Positions 1 through 6,101 of a DNA stretch of 6,245 nucleotides are shown here, piece after piece. Source of the stretch: an uncultured Clostridia bacterium. GTDB lineage: Bacteria > Bacillota > Clostridia > Peptostreptococcales > Anaerovoracaceae. The translations under genes were made by a program, and so were the position numbers. The notes beneath the pieces are model-generated. The model was not told the origin of the DNA. It saw only the letters and a program-made list of their open reading frames with translations, and made no database searches. Numbering within the stretch: the first letter of the stretch is position 1; each line of letters opens with the position of its first letter. The stretch spans positions 1 through 6,245 of the forward strand of contig CAMIWY010000090.1 of assembly GCA_946402595.1 (NCBI GenBank), in the 5' to 3' direction.

Positions 1-827
1 TCGCATATCTCCTTGATCTCTCCGACATATCTCGCGCCCATCTCGCAGATGAATATCTGGTGCGACGGCTTCATGAACTTTCTTATCGTTATGACGACTC
101 CCATAGGAGTGTTGTAGCTCTCAGGTGTGACGAGCACGCTGTACTTCTGCTGCAGCAGTGTCTGCAGGAAGAATTTCACGCTGGTCTTGCCGTAGCTTCC
201 GGTCACTCCGATTATGGTCAGGTCCGGATTGCTCCTGAGGATGCTTTTTGCGTCATTTATGTAGTGATTGTTGACACCCTTCTCAACAGGTGTATTGATG
301 GTCTTCGCAAGCATCTGCATCCACAGCTGCGATCCGACGAGGAATGTGAGCATGCCGGGGATCAGCGTGAATGCGTTTCCGGCCATTCCCTCCTCAGGCC
401 CTGCTATCTTAATGCCTGCGAATACTGCCAGCGCCAGAAACAGCACGCAAAGTGCGATGATGCAGGCCACCATCCTCTTCACTCTCGGTGTGAACACCAG
501 CTTCTTCTTCTGGTTCATCTCCTTCATCACCCTGTAGACCAGAATGATGACTGCAAGCGTCAGCCAGCACAGAGCAACGAACAGGTATGTCAGCCATCTG
601 ATCCCTGCAAACGGGACCAGCATACTGATGATGCCGAGTACCATGGCGAATACGAGTATCCACTGGAGATGGAAGTTCCTGCGTATCCATGCCCTCTGCT
701 CGCCGTTCATATAGACGTTGAGCTGGAACATGTGCATATTGTATCTCATTGTCAGCCAGAAAGCCGGAACAGCAAGAGCGGCTGTTATAAAGCTGATTAT
801 TGCCATTGCAGCAACGGATACTGTCAT
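1..827 (-). CDS. Membrane-anchored MurF-like Mur ligase, N-terminal 275 residues (cut by the left edge)
   Basis: The start is ATG at 827-825 and 275 codons are open to the edge, so the C-terminus is missing. About five hydrophobic segments come first (roughly residues 3-25, 54-76, 78-98, 117-139 and 153-173), separated by basic stretches such as RRNF and NQKKK. The Mur ligase ATP-binding core then begins: the P-loop GVTGSYGKTS at 207-216, with Lys214 and Thr215 as nucleotide ligands, then TPESYNTPMG (234-243) and FICEMGA (259-265), which match the central domain of MurF-type ligases. Such enzymes join an amino acid or peptide to a carboxylate using ATP. Canonical MurF has a soluble UDP-sugar-binding domain at the N-terminus; here membrane helices stand in its place, so the acceptor may be lipid-linked or otherwise different (inference). 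It is coupled to the preceding hydrolase by a TAATG overlap. The family is certain; the MurF reaction is not shown. Confidence 0.88.
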   Translation of the reverse strand, partial: MTVSVAAMAIISFITAALAVPAFWLTMRYNMHMFQLNVYMNGEQRAWIRRNFHLQWILVFAMVLGIISMLVPFAGIRWLTYLFVALCWLTLAVIILVYRVMKEMNQKKKLVFTPRVKRMVACIIALCVLFLALAVFAGIKIAGPEEGMAGNAFTLIPGMLTFLVGSQLWMQMLAKTINTPVEKGVNNHYINDAKSILRSNPDLTIIGVTGSYGKTSVKFFLQTLLQQKYSVLVTPESYNTPMGVVITIRKFMKPSHQIFICEMGARYVGEIKEIC

Positions 828-841
828 TACAGCTCACCTCC
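825..841 (-). promoter_or_regulatory. Ribosome binding site and TAATG stop/start overlap of the Mur ligase
   Basis: GGAGG at 841-837 lies 9 nt before the ATG at 827-825. It sits inside the last codons of the hydrolase (Gly-Gly-Glu-Leu-stop), and the hydrolase TAA (829-827) shares one base with the ATG. This fixes the Mur ligase start and points to translational coupling. Confidence 0.85.
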
Positions 842-1663
842 GTTTCCAGCTTCTTCTGATGCCATGGCCGTCTTTTCAGCCTCTGTATCGGCACCAAGAT
901 ATGACCTTATTATGCCTCTGAACTGCTGCGGCTTTTCGAGGAATGAATAGTGCCCCGTTCCTTCGAGCACTACGAGAGCCGCCTCAGGGATCTTCTCCTC
1001 CATTATCTTCGCATCACCTATCGGTGTCGCATCGTCGAGATCCCCCCAGATGAGAAGAGTATCCTGCTTTATCTGAGGCAGTTCTTCCCTCTGGTCCTCG
1101 TTTACAGCCATTACAAGGCATTTTTTCATCATCGGGCTCGAGTTCCTGTAGTCATCAGATCCCTGCTGGCTCATCCAGTAGTCGATCACTTCAGGGAACA
1201 TGGCGTGCACAGGCTTGCTGGTGAGGAAATTGCGCATCATCTTATAGCGCTTTACCTTTCTCTTCTGAGCAGCTGAGCGCTCAGGCATGATGCCTGCACC
1301 GTCGATGATGACCAGCTTGCTGATGTCAAAAGGCAGATCGCTGCGGCCCGCGAGCTTGATGATGACTCTGCTGCCGTATGAATGACCGATCAGCACAGCC
1401 TCGTGTATGTCAAGAGCCTCCATGAAAGAGCAGAAGAAGTCTGCATAGTCAGCAGGTCTCCACGGCTCACGCGGCTCATCGCTTTCGCCGAATCCCGGGA
1501 AGTCAAACTGAACGACCCTGTATCCGTCATTGATACAGCCCGCAGCAAAATCGTAGAGGTCCATGCCCGTGCCCCATCCCTGCAGGATGACAGCCGTCTT
1601 CTCAGCACCTTCAGGCCCCGTTATCTTATAATTTATATTTAAACCGTCTATTGTTATGTTCAT
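827..1663 (-). CDS. Alpha/beta-fold hydrolase, 278 residues
   Basis: This is a complete single-domain alpha/beta hydrolase, probably cytosolic since no signal peptide or membrane helix is visible. Features in order: an oxyanion-hole type strand end VILQGWG (25-31), PGFGES (56-61), the nucleophile elbow GHSYG (93-97) with Ser95, the acid motif WGDLDDATP (206-214) with Asp210 as likely catalytic acid, and GTGH (235-238) with His238. The triad is therefore intact and an esterase, amidase or peptidase-like activity is expected; the substrate is unknown. The last 20 or so residues are a Glu/Ala-rich tail beyond the fold. An in-frame ATG at 1708 would add 15 residues (MGKCGLRTSGLQERI), but the predicted transcript starts near 1718, leaving no room for its ribosome site; the ATG at 1663 has AGGA at the right distance and begins at the usual first strand. 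It is the first gene of an operon with the Mur ligase, so a linked role at the envelope is plausible (inference). Confidence 0.92.
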   Translation of the reverse strand: MNITIDGLNINYKITGPEGAEKTAVILQGWGTGMDLYDFAAGCINDGYRVVQFDFPGFGESDEPREPWRPADYADFFCSFMEALDIHEAVLIGHSYGSRVIIKLAGRSDLPFDISKLVIIDGAGIMPERSAAQKRKVKRYKMMRNFLTSKPVHAMFPEVIDYWMSQQGSDDYRNSSPMMKKCLVMAVNEDQREELPQIKQDTLLIWGDLDDATPIGDAKIMEEKIPEAALVVLEGTGHYSFLEKPQQFRGIIRSYLGADTEAEKTAMASEEAGNGGEL

Positions 1664-1674
1664 TATCCGTTCCT
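1661..1674 (-). promoter_or_regulatory. Ribosome binding site deciding the hydrolase start
   Basis: AGGA at 1674-1671 lies 7 nt before the ATG at 1663-1661. The alternative upstream ATG at 1708 also has an AGGA (1720-1717), but that AGGA overlaps the predicted transcription start and would be missing from most of the mRNA. Confidence 0.65.
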
Positions 1675-1724
1675 GCAGCCCGCTCGTTCGAAGGCCACAC
1701 TTTCCCATTCAAAATATCCTATTG

Positions 1725-1753
1725 ATTTTAACATATCGGGCTTCCTTCTTCAA
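1725..1753 (-). promoter_or_regulatory. Sigma-A-type promoter of the hydrolase-Mur ligase operon
   Basis: The -35 box is TTGAAG (1753-1748, 4 of 6 to TTGACA), the spacer is exactly 17 nt, and the -10 box is TAAAAT (1730-1725, 5 of 6) with an extended TGT just before it (1733-1731). Transcription should start near 1718, giving a leader of about 55 nt before the chosen ATG. It lies downstream of the clpB terminator, so this operon is independent of clpB. Confidence 0.7.
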
Positions 1754-1769
1754 CGTGACCGGGGCCCCC

Positions 1770-1821
1770 AATAAAGCAAAAGACCGCAGACGGGAATATT
1801 GGTCTTTTCCTGTCTGCGGTC
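1770..1821 (-). terminator. Rho-independent terminator of clpB
   Basis: It begins 65 nt after the clpB stop. The arms are 1821-1808 and 1795-1782: ten perfect pairs (GACCGCAGAC with GTCTGCGGTC), one A-C mismatch in the minus-strand RNA, then three more pairs, with a 12-nt loop. The stem is followed at once by TTTTGCTTTATT (1781-1770). On the plus strand the mismatch becomes a G-T wobble, but no plus-strand gene needs it. Confidence 0.88.
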
Positions 1822-1886
1822 CTGTTATTCCGCGGAATTTATCCGGAATTACGGTAATGTTGTCCTGCGCCGTATGGCCCGAGCTG

Positions 1887-4496
1887 TTACGCCTCTGCTT
1901 CTGCCTCTGCAGTCCTGAACACGAGCTTTCCATCCTCTGCATCGCAGATGACCTTCTGTCCGTCCACGATGTTGCCTCTGATGATGTCGCCGGCGATCGC
2001 AGTCTCAACATGCTTGGTCATGTAGCGCTTGATCGGCCTTGCTCCGTAGTGCGGATCGTAAGCCTCGTCAGCTATGAAGTCGAGAGCTGCATCTGTCAGT
2101 TCGAGCGAGATGTCTCTCTCAGCAAGTCTCTTGCGCAGCTCGTTGGCTGTCAGTCCGATGATGCCCTTGATCTGATCCTTGGTGAGCGGGCTGAACAGGA
2201 TGATGTCGTCGATCCTGTTGAGGAACTCAGGCTTGAAGTAAGCTCTCAGCTGATCGAGCACGTCCTCTTCCACCTTCTGATCGATAGTGCCGTCTTCTTT
2301 CATGTTGTCGAGGAGCTCGGCACTTCCGATGTTCGATGTCATGATGCAGATCGTATTGGTAAAGTCTACGGTCCTGCCCTGGTTGTCAGTCAGTCTGCCG
2401 TCATCAAGAAGCTGCAGCAGGATGTTGAATACATCCGGATGAGCCTTCTCGATCTCATCGAAGAGTATTACGCTGTAAGGCTTGCGGCGAACTGCCTCAG
2501 TGAGCTGACCGCCTTCATCATATCCTACGTACCCCGGAGGCGCTCCTACCAGTCTGGATACGGAGTGCTTCTCCATGTACTCGGACATGTCTATCCTGAT
2601 GATGTTCTTCTCGGTATCGAAAAGCGCCTCTGACAGCGCCTTGCCCAGTTCAGTCTTACCTACACCGGTAGGTCCGAGGAAAATGAACGAACCTATAGGC
2701 CTGTTGTAATTGGCAAGCCCCGCCCTGGACCTCAGGATCGCTTCGGAAACGGCTGTTACAGCTTCGTCCTGTCCGATGACTCTCTCGTGGAGGATGTCCG
2801 GCAGCCTCAGCAGCTTGTCTCTTTCCGTCTCGACCAGCTTGCTTACAGGGATTCCTGTCCATGCGGAGATTACCTCAGCGATCTCATTCTCTGTTACCTC
2901 TTCTGAAAGCAGCCTGTCATCTTCAGTCTCAGCACCTGCAGCCTTGAGGTCCTCGAGCTTCTTCTCGAGTTCAGGCAAAGTGCCGTATTTCAGTTTGGCA
3001 AGTTTCTCAAGGTCGTACTGTCTCTCTGCGTCTTCGATCTCAAGCTTGATGTTCTCGATCTGAGCCTTGACGTTCTTGACCTCCAGGATGTCCTTCTTCT
3101 CATTCTCCCACTGCGCATTCATGGCAGCGCTTCTGTCCTTCAGCTCGGCAAGCTCTTTTTCAAGAGCCTCAAGCCTTGCCTTCGAACCCTTGTCATCTTC
3201 CTTCATGAGAGCCTGCTTCTCGATCTCGAGCTGCATGATCTTACGCGAGATCTCATCTAGCTCTGAAGGCATGCTGTCGATCTCTGTCCTGATCCTTGCC
3301 GCAGCCTCATCCATAAGGTCGATGGCCTTGTCAGGCAGGAACCTGTCTGTGATGTACCTGTCCGAAAGCGTTGCGCATGCGATCAGAGCGCTGTCCGTGA
3401 TCCTGACGCCGTGATGTATCTCGAACTTCTCCTTGAGCCCTCTCAGGATCGATACGGTATCCTCTACAGTCGGCTGATCGATCATGACCTTCTGGAATCT
3501 TCTTTCAAGAGCAGCGTCCTTCTCGATGTACTTTCTGTACTCATCGAGTGTTGTGGCACCGATGCAGTGGAGTTCACCTCTTGCCAGCTTTGGCTTGAGA
3601 AGGTTGCCCGCATCCATCGAGCCTTCAGTCCTTCCTGCCCCGACGATGTTGTGGATCTCGTCGATGAAGAGGATGATCTTGCCGTCGGACTTCTCTATCT
3701 CGTTGAGGACGGCCTTGAGTCTCTCTTCAAATTCACCTCTGAATTTTGCGCCCGCTATAAGTGAGCCCAGGTCGAGTGAGTAGATGGTCTTGTCCTTGAG
3801 TCCTTCAGGTACGTCTCCGTTCAGGATCCTCTGTGCAAGGCCTTCGACAACGGCTGTCTTACCAACGCCCGGCTCGCCGATGAGAACCGGGTTGTTCTTG
3901 GTCCTTCTCGACAGGATCTGGATCGCATGCCTTATCTCGGAATCTCTTCCGATGACAGGGTCGAGCTTTCCTTCACGTGCCATGTCTACGAGATCTCTTC
4001 CGTACTTGGCAAGAGCTTCGTAGTTCTCTTCAGGGTTCTGGCTCGTGACTCTCTGGTTGCCTCTGACACTTGACAGCGCCTCGAGGAACTTTTCCCTTGT
4101 GATGCCGTATTTTGTCAGGAGCCTTGCGCTCGGCGTTCCCGATTCAGCGATAAGTGACAGATAGATGTGCTCAACGCTGACATACTCGTCCGTGAACTGT
4201 TCAGCTATCTTCTCGGCATTGACGAAGATGTTGTTGAATCTTCTGGTGCCGTACATGGAATCTGCACTGCCTGTGACCTTAGGGATCTTGTCGACTTCAG
4301 CCTGGACTTCCTTAGTGAGAGCATCGACATTGACGCCCATATTCTTAAGAAGCTTCGGGATCAGTCCGTCCTTCTGCTGCAGCAGTGCAAGATGAACATG
4401 CTCTCCGTCCACCATCTGGTGCCCCATCGAAGTAGCGATGTTCTGGCAGTCAAGGACTACCTGCTGTGCATTCTGTGTGTATTTCTCTATATTCAT
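1887..4496 (-). CDS. clpB: ClpB, ATP-dependent protein disaggregase (Hsp104 family)
   Basis: This is a complete 869-residue class I AAA+ chaperone of normal ClpB length. In the known system, a cytosolic hexamer threads aggregated proteins through its pore and works with DnaK. Domains in order: Clp N-domain with two repeats (about 1-145); first ATPase with Walker A GEPGVGKT (207-214), Walker B ILFIDE (275-280), pore loop KFRGEFEERL (251-260) with aromatic Phe252, and Arg332/Arg333 in ALERRF; coiled-coil middle domain (about 405-525); second ATPase with Walker A GPTGVGKT (608-615), Walker B VILFDE (676-681), pore loop GYVG (655-658, Tyr656), Arg761 in FLNRID, and sensor-2 GAR (818-820). The long middle domain marks it as ClpB and not ClpA or ClpC, and no IGF/LGF ClpP-docking loop is seen. 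The protein ends in an Ala-Glu repeat tail. AAGGAGGG at 4510-4503 supports the start. The gene stands alone, with its own terminator and a CIRCE operator upstream, so HrcA control is expected. Confidence 0.98.
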   Translation of the reverse strand: MNIEKYTQNAQQVVLDCQNIATSMGHQMVDGEHVHLALLQQKDGLIPKLLKNMGVNVDALTKEVQAEVDKIPKVTGSADSMYGTRRFNNIFVNAEKIAEQFTDEYVSVEHIYLSLIAESGTPSARLLTKYGITREKFLEALSSVRGNQRVTSQNPEENYEALAKYGRDLVDMAREGKLDPVIGRDSEIRHAIQILSRRTKNNPVLIGEPGVGKTAVVEGLAQRILNGDVPEGLKDKTIYSLDLGSLIAGAKFRGEFEERLKAVLNEIEKSDGKIILFIDEIHNIVGAGRTEGSMDAGNLLKPKLARGELHCIGATTLDEYRKYIEKDAALERRFQKVMIDQPTVEDTVSILRGLKEKFEIHHGVRITDSALIACATLSDRYITDRFLPDKAIDLMDEAAARIRTEIDSMPSELDEISRKIMQLEIEKQALMKEDDKGSKARLEALEKELAELKDRSAAMNAQWENEKKDILEVKNVKAQIENIKLEIEDAERQYDLEKLAKLKYGTLPELEKKLEDLKAAGAETEDDRLLSEEVTENEIAEVISAWTGIPVSKLVETERDKLLRLPDILHERVIGQDEAVTAVSEAILRSRAGLANYNRPIGSFIFLGPTGVGKTELGKALSEALFDTEKNIIRIDMSEYMEKHSVSRLVGAPPGYVGYDEGGQLTEAVRRKPYSVILFDEIEKAHPDVFNILLQLLDDGRLTDNQGRTVDFTNTICIMTSNIGSAELLDNMKEDGTIDQKVEEDVLDQLRAYFKPEFLNRIDDIILFSPLTKDQIKGIIGLTANELRKRLAERDISLELTDAALDFIADEAYDPHYGARPIKRYMTKHVETAIAGDIIRGNIVDGQKVICDAEDGKLVFRTAEAEAEA

Positions 4497-4502
4497 TCGA
4501 GT

Positions 4503-4522
4503 CCCTCCTTTTCATTTAAGGA
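4503..4522 (-). promoter_or_regulatory. clpB ribosome binding site, half hidden in a weak hairpin
   Basis: The ribosome site AAGGAGGG (4510-4503) ends 6 nt before the ATG. Its AAGGA (4510-4506) is complementary to UCCUU at 4522-4518, giving a 5-bp stem with a 7-nt A-rich loop. So weak a stem could melt with modest heating, which would suit a heat-shock gene, but this is inference. The ribosome site itself is certain. Confidence 0.6.
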
Positions 4523-4542
4523 TCTTTCTTAACTCTTTCATG

Positions 4543-4569
4543 CGCGGATGCCGGATAACGCATACCGCG
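4543..4569 (-). other. GC-rich hairpin in the clpB leader
   Basis: In the clpB leader RNA, CGCGG-T-ATGC (4569-4560) pairs with GCATCCGCG (4551-4543) as nine base pairs with a single bulged U and an 8-nt loop. It lies between the predicted transcription start (about 4583) and the ribosome site. No U-tract follows, so it is not a terminator; an mRNA-stabilising role is possible but unproven. Confidence 0.4.
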
Positions 4570-4589
4570 GCTTTTCTGTTTCCGCATAT

Positions 4590-4618
4590 ATATTAATACA
4601 AAGAAATACATTTGTAAA
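4590..4618 (-). promoter_or_regulatory. Sigma-A-type promoter of clpB
   Basis: The -35 box is TTTACA (4618-4613, 5 of 6), the spacer is 17 nt, and the -10 box is TAATAT (4595-4590, 4 of 6). The start would be near 4583, giving a leader of about 85 nt. The -35 box is 7 nt from the CIRCE operator, so bound HrcA would crowd RNA polymerase. Confidence 0.65.
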
Positions 4619-4620
4619 TA

Positions 4621-4653
4621 GAAAATTAGCACTCTCTTCGCGAGAGTGCTAAT
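4621..4653 (-). terminator. CIRCE palindrome as possible terminator of the transporter gene
   Basis: As RNA from the minus strand, the CIRCE palindrome extends to 12 perfect pairs (4653-4642 with 4636-4625) closed by a 5-nt GCGAA loop. The ten bases from 4625 downward contain eight T. It is the best terminator-like hairpin between the transporter stop and clpB. A T-run also follows on the plus strand. Dual use is inferred from shape only. Confidence 0.45.
4626..4652 (-). promoter_or_regulatory. CIRCE operator (HrcA binding site) of clpB
   Basis: The sequence is TTAGCACTC, nine bases, GAGTGCTAA: an exact match to the CIRCE consensus in both arms and in spacing. HrcA binds this element and represses chaperone genes until heat stress (established knowledge). 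It sits just upstream of the clpB -35 box and 70 nt beyond the transporter stop, so clpB is the evident target. No tandem GGTCAAA repeats (CtsR box) were seen near it. Confidence 0.96.
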
Positions 4654-4678
4654 AATTTTTTAAAGTCTGATCTTCCCC

Positions 4679-4700
4679 GTTCCCTTGAAATCACGGGAAC
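4679..4700 (-). other. Small hairpin after the transporter stop
   Basis: GTTCCC and GGGAAC form a 6-bp stem around a 10-nt loop, 21 nt after the transporter stop codon. No U-tract follows on the minus strand, so it is a poor intrinsic terminator alone. It could protect the 3' end of the transporter mRNA. Confidence 0.3.
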
Positions 4701-4721
4701 AGCGCTTTTCAGCATATTTTT

Positions 4722-6101
4722 CTAAAATACTCCGAATGCTCCGAGAAGCAGTATTGTGAGGAGTACCGGTGCAACGTACTTTACTACGACTGCATACATT
4801 CCCTTTCTTGCAAAATGCTCGCCGTTCTTGGTTGCTTCATCGATGATGACCTTAGGTCCGAGAATCCAGCCGACGAGTATGCATGTGCCGATAGCTACGA
4901 CAGGCATGAGTACGTAGTTGCTGATGTAGTCGAAGATGTCGAGTATCTGTCCGACTGTTCCGTTAGGCAGAGCTGCCTCGAAGTAGAATACATTGTAGCC
5001 GAGACAAACGATGATACCGAGGATCATGGATATTACATACTCGATGATAACTGCCTTGTGTCTGCTCCATCTGAATCTGTCGATGAGTCCGGAAACGACA
5101 GCCTCCATTACGGACATGGAGCTTGTCAGTGCTGCAAGCAGAACCATGATGAAGAATACTGCACCGATTATGGTGCCCACAGAACCCATCTGAGCGAATA
5201 CCTTAGGAAGAGCTATGAACATGAGTCCCGGGCCGGAGCTCTGCATGCCTTCCATTCCCATGAATGCATATACTGCAGGGATGATCATTACGCCGGCAAG
5301 GAATGCGACCATAGTATCGAAGATCTCGATGTGATTGACTGACTTGACGAGATTGCTGTCATCCTTGAGGTATGAACCGTAAGTTACCATGATGCCCATC
5401 GCAACGCTGATACTGTAGAACAGCTGTCCCATAGCATCAACTATTACGTAAAAGATATCCTTGGCCGAGAGTCCGGTGAAATCCGGGATAACATATACGG
5501 CAAAACCTTCAAGACCTGTGCGTCCGCCCTCTCCGTCGATAGTGAGAGAGAAAATCGAGATGCCGAGCACGAGAACGATCAGTACCGGCATGAGAATCCT
5601 TGAGAGACGCTCTATTCCCTTCTCAACTCCGAGGTATACAACAGCAGCAGTTGCTGTCATGAATACGAAGAAGAATACGATAGGTGCTGTCTGAGCTGTT
5701 ATGAATCCGGTAAAATATCCGTCCTCAGCAGCAGCGGCACCGCCGCCTGTGACGAATGCAGTGAAGTATTTAAGAACCCATCCTCCGATCAGGCAGTAGT
5801 ACGGAAGGATAATGAACGGAACTATACTTGCCACCACGCCGATCCATCCGGATGGTTTGTGGAGTGCTCCGTATGCGGTAAGTGTGCTCTGCTTGGTCTT
5901 TCTTCCGATGGATATCTCGGAAATGAGAAGAGTGAATCCGAATGTGAGTGCCAGGATCAGATATATAAAGAGGAAAACTCCTCCTCCGTCCTTGGCTGCA
6001 AGATACGGGAATCTCCAGATGTTTCCAAGGCCTACTGCACTTCCTGCAGCTGCGAGAACGAATCCGACCTGATTGGAAAATGAGTTGCGGTTTTCTTTCA
6101 T
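4722..6101 (-). CDS. Sodium:neurotransmitter symporter (NSS/SNF) family transporter, likely Na+-coupled amino acid uptake
   Basis: This is a complete 459-residue inner-membrane protein with the LeuT fold. The length and about 11 predicted helices fit the short bacterial branch (MhsT-like), not 12-helix LeuT. Helix 1 has the unwound sodium and substrate region GSAVGLGNIWRFPY (20-33); helix 3 has PYY (100-102), with Tyr102 at the place of LeuT Tyr108; helix 6 has GQLFYSISVAMG (225-236); and helix 8 has AALTSSMS (323-330), whose Thr326 and Ser327 match the Na2 ligands. Approximate helices: 11-35, 42-66, 84-115, 138-158, 168-186, 215-242, 258-282, 308-338, 347-369, 386-412 and 436-458. Known bacterial relatives import amino acids such as Trp, Tyr and Leu with sodium; this substrate cannot be read from sequence. 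The start at 6101 directly precedes the conserved N-terminus, with AAAGG (6117-6113) 11 nt upstream, a rather long spacing. It appears monocistronic or the last gene of a unit entering from the right. Confidence 0.96.
   Translation of the reverse strand: MKENRNSFSNQVGFVLAAAGSAVGLGNIWRFPYLAAKDGGGVFLFIYLILALTFGFTLLISEISIGRKTKQSTLTAYGALHKPSGWIGVVASIVPFIILPYYCLIGGWVLKYFTAFVTGGGAAAAEDGYFTGFITAQTAPIVFFFVFMTATAAVVYLGVEKGIERLSRILMPVLIVLVLGISIFSLTIDGEGGRTGLEGFAVYVIPDFTGLSAKDIFYVIVDAMGQLFYSISVAMGIMVTYGSYLKDDSNLVKSVNHIEIFDTMVAFLAGVMIIPAVYAFMGMEGMQSSGPGLMFIALPKVFAQMGSVGTIIGAVFFIMVLLAALTSSMSVMEAVVSGLIDRFRWSRHKAVIIEYVISMILGIIVCLGYNVFYFEAALPNGTVGQILDIFDYISNYVLMPVVAIGTCILVGWILGPKVIIDEATKNGEHFARKGMYAVVVKYVAPVLLTILLLGAFGVF

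Noticed and set aside
144..160. A 17-nt sequence shared exactly with 4371-4387 (CTTCTGCTGCAGCAGTG)
   Set aside because: Both copies encode Leu-Leu-Gln-Gln-Lys with the favoured CTG and CAG codons inside unrelated genes, so it is codon-bias coincidence and not a mobile repeat.
409..897. A 162-codon minus-strand open frame in another phase inside the Mur ligase
   Set aside because: It overlaps the membrane-helix coding frame, which is supported by a ribosome site, the TAATG coupling and the downstream P-loop.
60..950. A 296-codon plus-strand open frame antisense to the Mur ligase and hydrolase
   Set aside because: The translation is Cys/His/Gln-rich and resembles no family. The minus strand carries clear Mur ligase and hydrolase motifs across the same bases.
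1761..1768. GGGGCCCC palindrome upstream of the hydrolase promoter
   Set aside because: It is an isolated 8-nt palindrome with no partner site or associated motif, too short to call an operator.
1656..2633. A 325-codon plus-strand open frame antisense to the end of clpB
   Set aside because: It mirrors the codon pattern of clpB, has no ribosome site, and gives no recognisable protein. clpB itself is unmistakable on the other strand.
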